A stretch of 64,000 bases of DNA, from assembly GCA_963597355.1 (NCBI GenBank), contig CAVBPR010000019.1, positions 62,001 to 126,000 on the forward strand, in the 5' to 3' direction. This document shows, one piece after another, positions 8,643 to 17,250 of the stretch. The stretch comes from UMGS1766 sp963597355. GTDB taxonomy: Bacteria; Bacillota; Clostridia; Oscillospirales; Oscillospiraceae. Each line of letters begins with the position of its first letter. Position 1 is the first letter of the stretch. Made by a program: the position numbers and the translations under genes. The notes beneath the pieces were generated by a model. The model did no database searches and had not been told where the DNA came from. It worked only from the letters and a program-made list of their open reading frames with translations.

Positions 8643-9497
8643 ATGCCCTTTTCATACCTTGATCGGGCCAAGGTGCTGGTGGAGGCTCTGCCCTATATCC
8701 AGAAGTACCATGGCAAGACGATTGTAATCAAATACGGCGGCAACGCCATGATATCTCAGGATCTCCGCCAGGCGGTTATGAGCGACATTGTCCTGCTCAG
8801 TCTGGTAGGCATCCATGTGGTGGTCGTCCACGGCGGCGGCCCGGAGATCAACGAAATGCTGGGCAAGGTGGGCAAGCAGTCGGAGTTTGTAGACGGCCTG
8901 CGCTACACCGACGACGAAACCATGGACATTGTCCAGCAGGTGCTCTGCGGACGGGTGAACAAAAATCTGGTGGCAACGCTGAACCGCATGGGCGGCCGGG
9001 CTCTGGGTCTGTGCGGTCTGGACGGCGGATTGCTGCAGGCAGTAAAGAAAGACCCCCGCTATGGACTGGTGGGCGAGATCAAAGAGGTGGATCCGGACCC
9101 GGTGATCGGCGCCATTGACAAGGGCTACATTCCGGTGGTGTCCACCGTTGCCATGGGCATTGACGGGGAAACCTCCTACAACATCAATGCGGATACCGCC
9201 GCGGCAAAGCTGGCGGTTGCACTGAAGGCGGAGAAGCTGATTCTGCTGACCGATGTGCGGGGCATTTTGCGGGATCCCAAGGACGAGGAGACTCTGATCC
9301 ATGTGGTGCATATGTCCGAGGTGCCGGTGCTGATCAAAGAGGGCATTATTAAAGGCGGCATGATTCCCAAGCTGGAGTGCGCCGTAGAGGCGGTGCGCAG
9401 CGGCGTGTCCCGGGCTCACATTCTGGATGGCCGCGTGCCCCATTCCATCCTGATTGAAATTCTCACCGACCAGGGCATTGGCACAATGCTGCTGTAA
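8643..9497 (+). CDS. argB: Acetylglutamate kinase
   Basis: It phosphorylates N-acetylglutamate, usually the arginine-feedback-controlled step in organisms with a cyclic ArgJ route. It is 284 residues. The amino-acid kinase motifs IKYGGNAM (near residue 28) and VVHGGGPEIN (near 62) are clear, as is the C-terminal GMIPKLECAVEAV. The ribosome site GGGAGG is about 8 bases before the ATG at 8643. Gene order C-J-B-D-F matches the classical clostridial arginine operon. Confidence 0.96.
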   Translation: MPFSYLDRAKVLVEALPYIQKYHGKTIVIKYGGNAMISQDLRQAVMSDIVLLSLVGIHVVVVHGGGPEINEMLGKVGKQSEFVDGLRYTDDETMDIVQQVLCGRVNKNLVATLNRMGGRALGLCGLDGGLLQAVKKDPRYGLVGEIKEVDPDPVIGAIDKGYIPVVSTVAMGIDGETSYNINADTAAAKLAVALKAEKLILLTDVRGILRDPKDEETLIHVVHMSEVPVLIKEGIIKGGMIPKLECAVEAVRSGVSRAHILDGRVPHSILIEILTDQGIGTMLL

Positions 9498-9506
9498 ACA
9501 AGACGA

Positions 9507-9558
9507 AACGCCGCAGGGGAAAGGCGGTTTGCAAACCGCTTTTCCATCCTTCGGCGTT
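9507..9558 (+). other. Long intergenic hairpin between argB and argD
   Basis: AACGCCG (9507-9513) pairs with CGGCGTT (9552-9558), with GGAAA and GCGGTTT/AAACCGC inner pairing, giving a near-continuous stem. No T-run follows. It resembles the argG-argH hairpin in placement and lack of a T-run, and may modulate read-through or mRNA decay. Confidence 0.55.
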
Positions 9559-9584
9559 AACCTTCCTTGAAAGGGGACAGATAC

Positions 9585-10778
9585 ATGACTTCTGAACAGA
9601 TCAAATCGCTGGATCACCAGCACGTGATGCAGACCTACGGCCGGTTCGACGTGGCAGTTGACCACGGTGTCGGCGCAACCCTCTACACGCCGGAGGGAGA
9701 GGAGTATATCGACTTTGCCAGCGGCATCGGCGTTGCCAGCGTGGGCTACGGCAATCCCAAGTGGATTGAGGCAGTGACGGCTCAGGCCGCTAAGCTGCCC
9801 CATATTTCCAACCTGTATTATTCCGAACCCTATGTCAAGCTGGCGGAGCGGCTGTGCAGCCGCACCGGCATGGCAAACGTGTTCTTCGCCAACGGCGGCG
9901 GCGAGGCAAACGAGGGCATGATCAAGCTGGCCCGGAAATATTCCTTTGATAAGTACGGCACCGGCCGCGCCACCATCATCACGCTGCTGGACTCCTTCCA
10001 TGGCCGCACCATCACCACCCTGAAGGCCACCGGACAGGAGGTATTTCACCAGTATTTCTTCCCCTTCACCGACGGCTTCCGCTATGCCGCTCCCAACGAC
10101 ATTGAGGCGCTGAAAGCCCAGGGGGGCGACGATGTCTGCGCTGTGATGATGGAGCTGGTGCAGGGCGAAGGCGGCGTTATGCCGTTGGATCCGGACTATG
10201 TTGCCGCAGTGAAGGCCCTGTGCGAAGAAAAAGACTGGCTGCTGCTGATTGACGAGGTGCAGACTGGCGTGGGCCGTACCGGCACGCTGTTTGCCTTCCA
10301 GCAGTACAACCTTCTGCCGGATGCCTGCACCTTTGCCAAGGGCATCGCTGGCGGTCTGCCGATGAGCGGCATTATGGCCAACGAAAAGTGCCGCAATGTG
10401 CTCACCGCCGGAACCCATGCCACCACCTTCGGCGGAAACCCGGTCTGCGCCGCCGCCGGCTGCGCGGTGCAGGAAATCCTCACCGATGAGGTGCTGGAGG
10501 AAGTGAAGGAAAAGGGCGCTTATCTCCGCGGTCAGATTGAAGCCATGGGTGCGCCTGCTGTGGCAGGAACCCGGGGACTGGGTCTGATGATCGGCATCAC
10601 CCTGAAGGACGGCTACCACAACGGCGAGCTGGCTGGAAAGCTGACCAAGGCGGGACTGCTGGTGCTCACTGCCGGACAAAACGTGATCCGTCTGCTGCCG
10701 CCGCTGGTAATCACCCGGGAGGAAATGGACAAGGGACTTGCCATTCTCCGTCAGGTGCTGATGGAAAGCGAGGCGTAA
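9585..10778 (+). CDS. argD: Acetylornithine aminotransferase
   Basis: This PLP-dependent class III aminotransferase makes N-acetylornithine from the semialdehyde with glutamate as donor. From the ATG at 9585 it is 397 residues; AAAGGGG lies 9 bases upstream. A TTG at 9567 is in frame but precedes that ribosome site. The PLP lysine is in TFAKGIAGGLPMS, and LLIDEVQTGVGRTG carries the conserved Asp that contacts the pyridine nitrogen. FANGGGEANEGMIKLARKY is a slight variant of the usual FxNSGxEAxExAxKLAR block, with Gly for Ser. argF begins four bases after the stop. Confidence 0.95.
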   Translation: MTSEQIKSLDHQHVMQTYGRFDVAVDHGVGATLYTPEGEEYIDFASGIGVASVGYGNPKWIEAVTAQAAKLPHISNLYYSEPYVKLAERLCSRTGMANVFFANGGGEANEGMIKLARKYSFDKYGTGRATIITLLDSFHGRTITTLKATGQEVFHQYFFPFTDGFRYAAPNDIEALKAQGGDDVCAVMMELVQGEGGVMPLDPDYVAAVKALCEEKDWLLLIDEVQTGVGRTGTLFAFQQYNLLPDACTFAKGIAGGLPMSGIMANEKCRNVLTAGTHATTFGGNPVCAAAGCAVQEILTDEVLEEVKEKGAYLRGQIEAMGAPAVAGTRGLGLMIGITLKDGYHNGELAGKLTKAGLLVLTAGQNVIRLLPPLVITREEMDKGLAILRQVLMESEA

Positions 10779-10781
10779 GGC

Positions 10782-11702
10782 GTGAAGGATCTGCTGAAAA
10801 TGCTGGATCTCAGCCGGGAGGAAATCTATGAAATTCTCGACCTGGCAGACCAGCTGAAATACAATCAGCGCCACGGCATTCCCCACCGCTGCCTGGAGGG
10901 GAAAACGCTGGCGATGATCTTTGCCAAGAACTCCACCCGCACCCGGGTGAGCTTTGAAAGCGGCATGTTCCAGATGGGCGGTCAGGCAGTGTATCTGAAC
11001 GCCCGGGAGAGCCAGATCGAGCGGGGCGAGCCCATCGAGGACACAGCCCGCACCCTGAGCCGTTACTGCGACTGCGTGATGATTCGCACCTTCGCTCAGG
11101 AGGAGGCGGAAACGCTGGCCCGGTATGCCGACATCCCGGTGATCAACGGTCTGACGGATTTTGCCCATCCCTGCCAGGTGCTGGCGGATCTGATGACCAT
11201 CCGGGAGAAAATGGCCCTGCTGGACGGAGTGAAAATGTGCTTTATCGGCGACGGCAACAACATGGCCAATTCCCTGATTGTCGGCTGCCTGAAGTGCGGC
11301 CTGTCGGTTTCCGTTGCCACCCCGAAGGGACTGGAGCCGGACGAGCAGGTGCTGGAGTTTGCCGCCAAGTTTGGGGATCGGTTCCAGCTCTGCCATGATC
11401 CCGAGCAGGCCATTGCGGGAGCGGAGGTTGTGTTTACCGATGCATGGACCAGCATGGGTCGGGAGCGGGATCCGGCGGAGCGGCGGGAGCTGTTCCAGGG
11501 CTTTACCCTGACGCCGGAGCTGATGAGCCATGCCGCCGAGGGGGCAATGGTGCAGCACTGCCTGCCCGCCCATCGGGGAGAGGAAATTTCTCCGGAGGTG
11601 TTTGAAGCCCATGCGGACGAAATTTTTGAGGAAGCGGAAAACCGTCTCCACGCCCAGAAGGCGGTTTTGTGCCTGTTGATGGGTGCAAAGCTGAATCACT
11701 GA
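10782..11702 (+). CDS. argF: Ornithine carbamoyltransferase
   Basis: It carbamoylates ornithine to citrulline and feeds ArgG. It is 306 residues and begins with GTG at 10782. The carbamoyl-phosphate loop STRTRVSFE (near residue 47), the HPCQVLADL block and the C-terminal HCLPAHRGEE ornithine-loop motif are all intact. It is the last arg gene and is followed by a terminator. With argG, H, C, J, B and D it completes the route from glutamate to arginine, except for carbamoyl-phosphate synthetase, which must be encoded elsewhere. Confidence 0.97.
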   Translation: MKDLLKMLDLSREEIYEILDLADQLKYNQRHGIPHRCLEGKTLAMIFAKNSTRTRVSFESGMFQMGGQAVYLNARESQIERGEPIEDTARTLSRYCDCVMIRTFAQEEAETLARYADIPVINGLTDFAHPCQVLADLMTIREKMALLDGVKMCFIGDGNNMANSLIVGCLKCGLSVSVATPKGLEPDEQVLEFAAKFGDRFQLCHDPEQAIAGAEVVFTDAWTSMGRERDPAERRELFQGFTLTPELMSHAAEGAMVQHCLPAHRGEEISPEVFEAHADEIFEEAENRLHAQKAVLCLLMGAKLNH

Positions 11703-11717
11703 GAAACGATAGAAAAT

Positions 11718-11765
11718 GCCCCGGAACTCTGTCTGGATGGACGGAGTTCCGGGGCGTTGTTGTTC
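11718..11765 (+). terminator. Terminator of the arginine operon
   Basis: GCCCCGGAACTC pairs with GAGTTCCGGGGC (ending 11755), followed by GTTGTTGTTCC. The stem is strong; the T-tract is weak. Confidence 0.7.
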
Positions 11766-11776
11766 CGGCAGGAAAA

Positions 11777-12862
11777 TCAGGCGATGGAGATGGGACGGTC
11801 GGTGTCGCAGATGCAGATGTAGGTAGTGCCGACGCCGAGATTCAGGGGAGTGCCGTCGGTGTTGGTCAGGGTCAGCTGATCATACAGGCCGCCCTTGGTC
11901 CAGTTGATCTCCACATAGGAGCCGCCGCAGACAAAGTAGCCGGTGCCGCCGCTCAGGTCGAATTCCTGCAGCTGGCCGTCCTCCTTGGTGGACTGGGCGG
12001 TGGGAAGAATCAAAACGTTGGTCACCCCCACCTGCTCGCCGGTGGTGGCGTCGGAGTAGGGCTCGTCAAAGGCATAGACCATGTATTTTCCCGTGTCAGC
12101 ATCATAGACAAAGTGGGTGTCTTTATAGCCGGAGAAGGACACGGTCACGTCGGTTGCGGCACTGCCGCCGGCAGGGGTGCCGTTATCAGTGAAGGAGAAG
12201 GAGCTGACATAGCCGTCTTCGTGGGTGGAGCGGATGGAGTCGGTTTCTGCCAGATAATTTTGAAGGTTGTCGCTGGAGGTGTACAGACTGTGCTCGGTGC
12301 CCAGACGGGACTTGCGGTCGGCATCCCGCCAGTAGAGGTCGCCGTGGCTCATGAAGTTCAGGGTGGTGTAGCCCTGCTCCTCCAGCAGTGCCTTGGCGGA
12401 GTAGCTGGCGCCGGCATGGGCCAGAACCGCATCCAGACCCATTGCCATGGAGACGAAATATTCCCGGGTGGAGCGGACGGTTCCCAGATCGCCTACGCCG
12501 GTGGGATCCTGGAACACGGCCATAATACGGGTGATGCCGCCTTCTTCCGGAATCTCAAAGAGCAGGTCTGCGCTGCCGCAGCCGCTTTGGGGCAGCGCTT
12601 TTTTCAGGGTGTTCAGCATCACGGCAATGGGGCGGTTGCCGGAGATGTCGCTCTCTACGGCTTCACCGGTCAGAGGATTGGTATAGGCCGGGGCAACGGG
12701 CTCCGGTTCCGGCTCCGGCTCGGGTTCCGGCTCCGGTTCCGGGGCAGGGGTGGACGATACCGCAGGGGCTTCGCTTACCGAGCTTGTTTCGGCCGTTTTT
12801 CCGCAGGCGGCCAGACTGAGTGCCATGACAAGCGCCAAAAGCAGGGCAATCCAGTTTTTCAT
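11777..12862 (-). CDS. DUF3048 family lipoprotein (YerB-like)
   Basis: A secreted lipoprotein of 361 residues. The N-terminus MKNWIALLLALVMALSLAACGK is a type II signal peptide with lipobox L-A-A-C. A low-complexity Pro-Glu repeat (PEPEPEPEPE) follows at about residues 37-55 and probably forms a rigid spacer from the membrane. The rest matches the DUF3048 family (as in Bacillus YerB): LTGEAVESDISGNRPIAVML, EGGITRIMAVFQ and VRSTREYFVSMAMG. Its function is not established. I chose the ATG at 12862 because GAGGAGG lies just upstream and it opens the signal peptide; a longer frame to 12910 adds a non-secretory extension. Confidence 0.9.
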   Translation of the reverse strand: MKNWIALLLALVMALSLAACGKTAETSSVSEAPAVSSTPAPEPEPEPEPEPEPEPVAPAYTNPLTGEAVESDISGNRPIAVMLNTLKKALPQSGCGSADLLFEIPEEGGITRIMAVFQDPTGVGDLGTVRSTREYFVSMAMGLDAVLAHAGASYSAKALLEEQGYTTLNFMSHGDLYWRDADRKSRLGTEHSLYTSSDNLQNYLAETDSIRSTHEDGYVSSFSFTDNGTPAGGSAATDVTVSFSGYKDTHFVYDADTGKYMVYAFDEPYSDATTGEQVGVTNVLILPTAQSTKEDGQLQEFDLSGGTGYFVCGGSYVEINWTKGGLYDQLTLTNTDGTPLNLGVGTTYICICDTDRPISIA

Positions 12863-12905
12863 TGCTTTCTCCTCCTCAAGTTCAATTGGGGTTTCTCTAC
12901 TGACC

Positions 12906-12934
12906 ATCATACCCTCTTACCGTTTCTCCGTCAA
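12906..12934 (-). promoter_or_regulatory. Promoter of the DUF3048 gene
   Basis: On the minus strand, TTGACG (12929-12934) and TATGAT (12906-12911) are 17 bp apart, about 45 bp before the start codon. Confidence 0.7.
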
Positions 12935-12956
12935 GAACCATGGCAGTAGGCTAACC

Positions 12957-12985
12957 TTGCGTTTTATTTAAGAAATGGATATAAT
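12957..12985 (+). promoter_or_regulatory. Promoter of the DUF4364 gene
   Basis: TTGCGT (12957-12962) and TATAAT (12980-12985) are 17 bp apart, about 46 bp before the ATG at 13032. It is divergent from the DUF3048 promoter. Confidence 0.7.
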
Positions 12986-13031
12986 AGGGGTGAAATTTCC
13001 GTTTCTTAATTCCGATTGAGAGGTGTTTGGC

Positions 13032-13538
13032 ATGGAGGGTGGCTTCATTCAGGGCAAGCTGGAGATCAAGCTTCTGCTGTTGTATATTCTTTGCCGCATG
13101 GAGGCACCGGTTCCGCTGGACACGCTGGCGGATGTTGCCCTTTGCGACGCTGGCGTGAGTTTCTTCGATCTTTCCACCGCTTTGGCAGAACTGACGGAGA
13201 GCGACCATGTCCTCCTGACGGATCAGCTCTATCAGATCACCGACAAGGGGCGAAAAAACGGCGCAATTACAGAGGATCACCTGCCCTACTCCGTTCGCCT
13301 GCGCTGCGACCACCGTCTGGCGGAGATCAATCGCCAGCTTCGGTATGAACGAAGGGTGCATGGCCAGGTGATCCAGAAGGCGGACGACCGGTTTCAGGTT
13401 GTTCTTGCGCTGGACGGAGAGCGAGAGCCGGAATTTACCCTGACGCTGCTGCGGGACACCCGGGAAGAGGCGGAGCGGCTGGAAGAGCGGTTTCGCCGCA
13501 ATCCGGAAGAATTCATCCGAAAATTAGACACAATATAA
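13032..13538 (+). CDS. DUF4364 family protein
   Basis: A 168-residue cytoplasmic protein common in Clostridia. The N-terminal half, FIQGKLEIKLLLLYILCRM and following, looks like a winged-helix DNA-binding fold, which is typical of DUF4364 and suggests a transcription regulator. The C-terminal half is charged. I used the ATG at 13032, with GAGAGG 8 bases upstream, rather than the GTG at 13023. It has its own promoter and is followed by a terminator. The regulated genes are unknown; the next gene, a membrane protein, is a candidate. Confidence 0.8.
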   Translation: MEGGFIQGKLEIKLLLLYILCRMEAPVPLDTLADVALCDAGVSFFDLSTALAELTESDHVLLTDQLYQITDKGRKNGAITEDHLPYSVRLRCDHRLAEINRQLRYERRVHGQVIQKADDRFQVVLALDGEREPEFTLTLLRDTREEAERLEERFRRNPEEFIRKLDTI

Positions 13539-13542
13539 CCCG

Positions 13543-13582
13543 TCCCCCTGTCATTGCCTCCGCCGTGACGAGGGGGATTTTT
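13543..13582 (+). terminator. Terminator after DUF4364 gene
   Basis: CCCCCTGTCA (13544-13553) pairs with TGACGAGGGGG (ending 13576), followed by ATTTTT. Confidence 0.75.
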
Positions 13583-13601
13583 AAAGAAAGGCTATCTTTT
13601 T

Positions 13602-14468
13602 ATGAACGAACCACTGATTTTTGGCGTGCCCATCACCCTGATGTTTCTTTATTTCTGCTGTTATGCCCTGCTGGGCTGGATGATGGAGTCCACCTACTGC
13701 TCTGTGCTGGAAAAGCACTGGATCAACCGGGGCTTTCTCCACCTGCCCCTGTGCCCGATTTATGGCGTGGGTGTGCTGATTATGATCAACTTCTTTGCTC
13801 CCTTTACGGGAAATCCCCTGCTGTTTTATATCATGGCAACGGTGGTGATGTCTGCGTGGGAGTATCTGGTCGGCTGGCTGCTGGAGGTGACCACCCACAT
13901 AAAGTACTGGGATTACTCCCACAAAAGGTTCAACCTGAAGGGGCGCATCTGCCTTTCCAACTGCCTGTGGTGGGGCATTGCCTCCTATCTGGTGATTTTC
14001 TGGCTGCATCCGGCGGTGGCGGGGCTTCTTGACCGCATTCCCACCCTCCCCCGGCAGGTGATTGCCATTGTGCTGGCGGTTGTCGTTCTGGCGGATACAG
14101 CCGTTACCATCCGTCAGCTGGCGCTGCTTACCAAGGCGATGGCAAAGGCGGAAGAGGCACGGGTTCAGCTGGAACTGGGGAAAAAGGAACTGCAGGAGCA
14201 GCTGGCCGTCCGGAAGGAAGAGCTGGAGCAGAGCCTGGCGGAAAAGCGCAGCGAGCTGCAGTCCAGGGCGGATAAGGCCAAGCAGGCAATTGATATGGGC
14301 CGTCTGGAGTCGCTGAAGGAAAAGACGGTGGGAGAGGCGATGCGCCGGTCCACCCGCTTCCTGAACCACTATTCCCATCTGTCCTCCCGGATCTATTCCG
14401 GTGCGCTGACGGAGCTGCGCCGCCGGGGAACCGAGATGAAGGAGAAACTCACCAAGAAGATCGGTTAA
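13602..14468 (+). CDS. CmpB-like putative ABC-transporter type IV membrane protein
   Basis: A 288-residue membrane protein. About five hydrophobic segments lie in residues 5-165, with the family features FLYFCCYALLGWMMES and GFLHLPLCPIYGVG, followed by a long charged coiled coil at about residues 180-245 (AEEARVQLELGKKELQEQL and on). The N-terminal part matches PF06541, annotated as a putative ABC transporter permease although the transport role is unproven. The start has AAAGAAAGG upstream. The mbl gene follows after 27 bases. The coiled-coil tail is longer than I would expect for the family and may bind a partner. Confidence 0.8.
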   Translation: MNEPLIFGVPITLMFLYFCCYALLGWMMESTYCSVLEKHWINRGFLHLPLCPIYGVGVLIMINFFAPFTGNPLLFYIMATVVMSAWEYLVGWLLEVTTHIKYWDYSHKRFNLKGRICLSNCLWWGIASYLVIFWLHPAVAGLLDRIPTLPRQVIAIVLAVVVLADTAVTIRQLALLTKAMAKAEEARVQLELGKKELQEQLAVRKEELEQSLAEKRSELQSRADKAKQAIDMGRLESLKEKTVGEAMRRSTRFLNHYSHLSSRIYSGALTELRRRGTEMKEKLTKKIG

Positions 14469-14495
14469 TGCCGTCAAAGCGTCAAGGAGGCGTCT

Positions 14496-15299
14496 ATGGA
14501 ACTTACCATGCTGGGCACAGGCAATGCCATGGTCACGGAATGTTATAACACCTGCTTTGTCCTGGAAGAGAAGGGCCAGTATTTTCTGGTGGATGGCGGC
14601 GGCGGAAACACCCTGCTGGCTCAGCTGCGCCACAGCGGATTGGACTGGCAGAAAATGCGGACGATTTTCGTCACCCATAAGCACCTGGATCATATCACCG
14701 GCATCCTCTGGATGATGCGCATGCTTTGTCAGCACATGAGTCAGGGGGAATACGAAGGCGAGGCGATTATCTACGGCCACAACGAGGTAATCGGTCTGCT
14801 GCAGGAGCTGGCGGAAAAACTGCTGAAGAAGAAGGAGACGGACTTTATTGGCCGCCAGCTGCACCTTGTGCCGGTGGCGGACGGGGAGCGCAGGGAGATT
14901 CTGGGCAAAACCGTCACCTTTTTCGACATTCATTCCACCAAGGCAAAGCAGTTTGGCTTTTCCATGGATCTGGGGGAGGGAAAGAAACTGACCTGCTGCG
15001 GTGACGAACCCTATCAGCCCTGTGAACAGATCTATGCCCGGAACAGCACTTGGCTGCTCCACGAGGCATTCTGTCTGGCCAGTCAGGCGGAGCGCTTCCG
15101 CCCCTATGAGAAGCACCACTCCACGGTGAAGGACGCCTGCCAGCTGGCCCAGCAGCTGCAGGTGGAAAATCTTCTGCTCTACCACACAGAGGATGTCAAC
15201 CTGGCCCGTCGAAAGGAACTCTATCAGGCGGAAGGAAAACAGTATTTTCAGGGGAATATTTTTGTGCCGGAGGATCTGGAGCGGATTTCCATCGATTAA
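14496..15299 (+). CDS. MBL-fold metallo-hydrolase (RNase Z-like)
   Basis: A 267-residue metallo-beta-lactamase-fold enzyme. The first metal motif, THKHLDHITG, is a clear HxHxDH site at about residues 66-71, and the N-terminal LGTGNAMVTECYNTCFVL resembles RNase Z/ElaC proteins. CCGDEPYQPCE carries the later Asp, and H-H-S-T near residue 207 the last ligands. The phosphodiesterase exosite of true tRNase Z is not obvious, so the substrate (tRNA precursor, cyclic nucleotide or other) is open. GGAGG lies 8 bases before the ATG. Confidence 0.82.
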   Translation: MELTMLGTGNAMVTECYNTCFVLEEKGQYFLVDGGGGNTLLAQLRHSGLDWQKMRTIFVTHKHLDHITGILWMMRMLCQHMSQGEYEGEAIIYGHNEVIGLLQELAEKLLKKKETDFIGRQLHLVPVADGERREILGKTVTFFDIHSTKAKQFGFSMDLGEGKKLTCCGDEPYQPCEQIYARNSTWLLHEAFCLASQAERFRPYEKHHSTVKDACQLAQQLQVENLLLYHTEDVNLARRKELYQAEGKQYFQGNIFVPEDLERISID

Positions 15300-15315
15300 G
15301 CTCCGGCTTTGCAGA

Positions 15316-15350
15316 CAGACCGATGGGGCGGAACACCATCGGTCTGTTTT
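15316..15350 (+). terminator. Terminator after MBL-fold gene
   Basis: CAGACCGATGG pairs with CCATCGGTCTG (15336-15346), followed by TTTT. Confidence 0.8.
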
Positions 15351-15364
15351 GCTGTAAAAACTGC

Positions 15365-15393
15365 TTGAGAGAACAGGGTTCTTCTGATATAAT
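15365..15393 (+). promoter_or_regulatory. Promoter of ychF
   Basis: TTGAGA (15365-15370) and TATAAT (15388-15393) are 17 bp apart, about 100 bp upstream of the ychF start. Confidence 0.65.
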
Positions 15394-15490
15394 TTATAGT
15401 CAGTTCACTATGCAGTGGGGCGGAAGATGGTTTCCAAACCACAGATTGCTTATAAAATTATGCAACGATTTAAGGAGATGCGGAAAATAT

Positions 15491-16621
15491 ATGAAACTCG
15501 GCATTGTCGGTCTGCCCAATGTGGGCAAGAGCACCCTGTTTAATGCGATTACATCCACAAAAAATGCCCAGGCGGCAAACTATCCCTTCTGCACCATCGA
15601 GCCCAACAGCGGCGTGGTGGCTGTTCCGGACGAGCGGCTGGACAAGCTGGCAGAGGTCTGGAACACGGACAAGAAAACCCCCGCAGTGGTGGAATTTGTG
15701 GACATTGCCGGCCTGGTAAAGGGCGCCAGTCAGGGCGCCGGACTGGGCAACAAGTTTTTGGGTCACATTCGGGAGTGCGACGCCATTGTGCATGTGGTGC
15801 GCTGCTTTGATGACGACACCATCATTCACGTGGTGGAGGACGCCACCAAGCCGGTGGCAGTGGACCCGGAAGGGGACATGGACTGCATTGACACAGAGCT
15901 GATTCTGGCGGATCTGGAGATGGTGCAAAACCGCATTGCCCGCATTTCCAAGTCGGCAAAGAGCGGCGGCAACAAGGCCGCGGCGGCAGAGCTGAAGTGG
16001 CTGGAGCCTCTGTGCGCCCATCTGGGCGAGGGGAAGAGCGCGCGTACCTTTGAATTTGACGATAAGGACGAGGCGCAGCTTCTGGTGCGGAAGGAGATGG
16101 GATTGCTGTCGGCAAAGCCCATTATCTACGCCTGCAACATGGATGACGACGGAGTGGCCGAGCCGGAGAGCAACCGCTACTATCAGCTGGTGAAGGCTCG
16201 GGCAGCCGAAGAGGGAGCAGAAGTGATTCCCATCTGCGCCAAGACTGAGGAGGAACTGGCGGAGCTGGAGGCCGAGGACCGGGCTATGTTCATGGAGGAT
16301 CTGGGACTGACGGAGTCCGGTCTGGACCGGCTGATCCGCGCCAGCTATTCTCTGCTGGGTCTGATCAGCTTCCTTACCGACGGCAAAAAGGAATGCCGGG
16401 CATGGACGATTGTGAAGGGCACAAAAGCACCTCAGGCCGCTGGCAAGATCCACTCGGACTTTGAGCGGGGCTTCATCCGGGCGCAGGTGATTGCCTACCA
16501 GACGCTGGAGGAATGCGGATTTGACTATGCGGCGGTGAAGGCCAAGGGCGCCCAGCGCACCGAGGGCAAGGAGTATGTGGTCAACGACGGGGACATTATC
16601 GAGTTCCTGTTCAACGTGTGA
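15491..16621 (+). CDS. ychF: Obg-like ATPase YchF
   Basis: A universally conserved TRAFAC-class P-loop NTPase that prefers ATP and binds ribosomes, with a role in stress responses. It is 376 residues from the ATG at 15491 (MKLGIVGLPNVGKSTLF, the canonical start). G1 is GLPNVGKS, and switch II is DIAGLVKGASQGAGLGN. The guanine-specificity motif is replaced by N-M-D-D (in YACNMDDDG), as is typical of ATP-using YchF. A C-terminal TGS domain ends in GKEYVVNDGDIIEFLFNV. A longer upstream frame to 15323 crosses the promoter and is not used. Confidence 0.96.
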   Translation: MKLGIVGLPNVGKSTLFNAITSTKNAQAANYPFCTIEPNSGVVAVPDERLDKLAEVWNTDKKTPAVVEFVDIAGLVKGASQGAGLGNKFLGHIRECDAIVHVVRCFDDDTIIHVVEDATKPVAVDPEGDMDCIDTELILADLEMVQNRIARISKSAKSGGNKAAAAELKWLEPLCAHLGEGKSARTFEFDDKDEAQLLVRKEMGLLSAKPIIYACNMDDDGVAEPESNRYYQLVKARAAEEGAEVIPICAKTEEELAELEAEDRAMFMEDLGLTESGLDRLIRASYSLLGLISFLTDGKKECRAWTIVKGTKAPQAAGKIHSDFERGFIRAQVIAYQTLEECGFDYAAVKAKGAQRTEGKEYVVNDGDIIEFLFNV

Positions 16622-16668
16622 GCCAAAGCGATCAATCTGCGGAATTTTGATGGAGAGGATGTCCCCCT

Positions 16669-17250
16669 ATGTCCTGTAAGGAAGAGTTTATTGAAATTTT
16701 TACCGAGCATGTCACCCGTCCCGGTGCAGAAGCCATGCTGGATTACCTGACCAACAAGTGCGATTTTTTCACAGCTCCGGCTTCGGCCCGTTATCACGGG
16801 GCCTATGAGGGGGGCTTGTGCGAGCACTCTCTGAACGTGTACCACTGCCTGAAGGAGTATTTGGAGCGGGAGCGGGTACAGGAGCTTTACGGACTGCATT
16901 ACAGCGACGAGACCATCGCCATTGTTTCCCTGCTCCACGATGTGTGCAAAATCGGCTGTTACACCGCCGGAGTGCGGAACGTAAAGGGGCCGGACGGCAA
17001 GTGGACACAGGTGCCTACCTATAATTTTAACGATCCCATGCCCTATGGCCACGGGGAGAAGAGCGTCTATGTGGTCAATGGTTTCCTGCGGCTGACCCGG
17101 GAGGAGGCATTTGCCATTCGCTACCACATGGGCTTTTCCGGCAATGAGGACAACCGTCAGGTGGGCAACGCCTTCCAGATGTATCCGCTGGCCTTCTGCC
17201 TCAGCGTAGCGGATATGGAGGCGACCTATTTCCTGGAGAACGAGGGATGA
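16669..17250 (+). CDS. HD-domain hydrolase
   Basis: A 193-residue HD-superfamily phosphohydrolase. Metal-binding elements are visible: EHSLNVYHC carries the first His, and LLHDVCKIG the HD dyad at about residues 90-91. A later YHMGFSG carries another His. Proteins like this often act on nucleotides or nucleic acid ends, but the substrate cannot be read from sequence. It follows ychF by 47 bases, with GGAGAGG before the ATG, and its stop overlaps the PAP2 gene start (ATGA). The two are therefore coupled. Confidence 0.85.
   Translation: MSCKEEFIEIFTEHVTRPGAEAMLDYLTNKCDFFTAPASARYHGAYEGGLCEHSLNVYHCLKEYLERERVQELYGLHYSDETIAIVSLLHDVCKIGCYTAGVRNVKGPDGKWTQVPTYNFNDPMPYGHGEKSVYVVNGFLRLTREEAFAIRYHMGFSGNEDNRQVGNAFQMYPLAFCLSVADMEATYFLENEG

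Noticed and set aside
8652..11699. Minus-strand open frame of 1015 codons opposite argB, argD and argF
   Set aside because: Same cause: codon bias leaves the antisense frame open. No domain is recognisable.
12672..12735. GGCTCCGGTTCC-type DNA repeat
   Set aside because: It lies inside the DUF3048 lipoprotein gene and encodes its Pro-Glu spacer; a coding low-complexity repeat, not a CRISPR or regulatory array.
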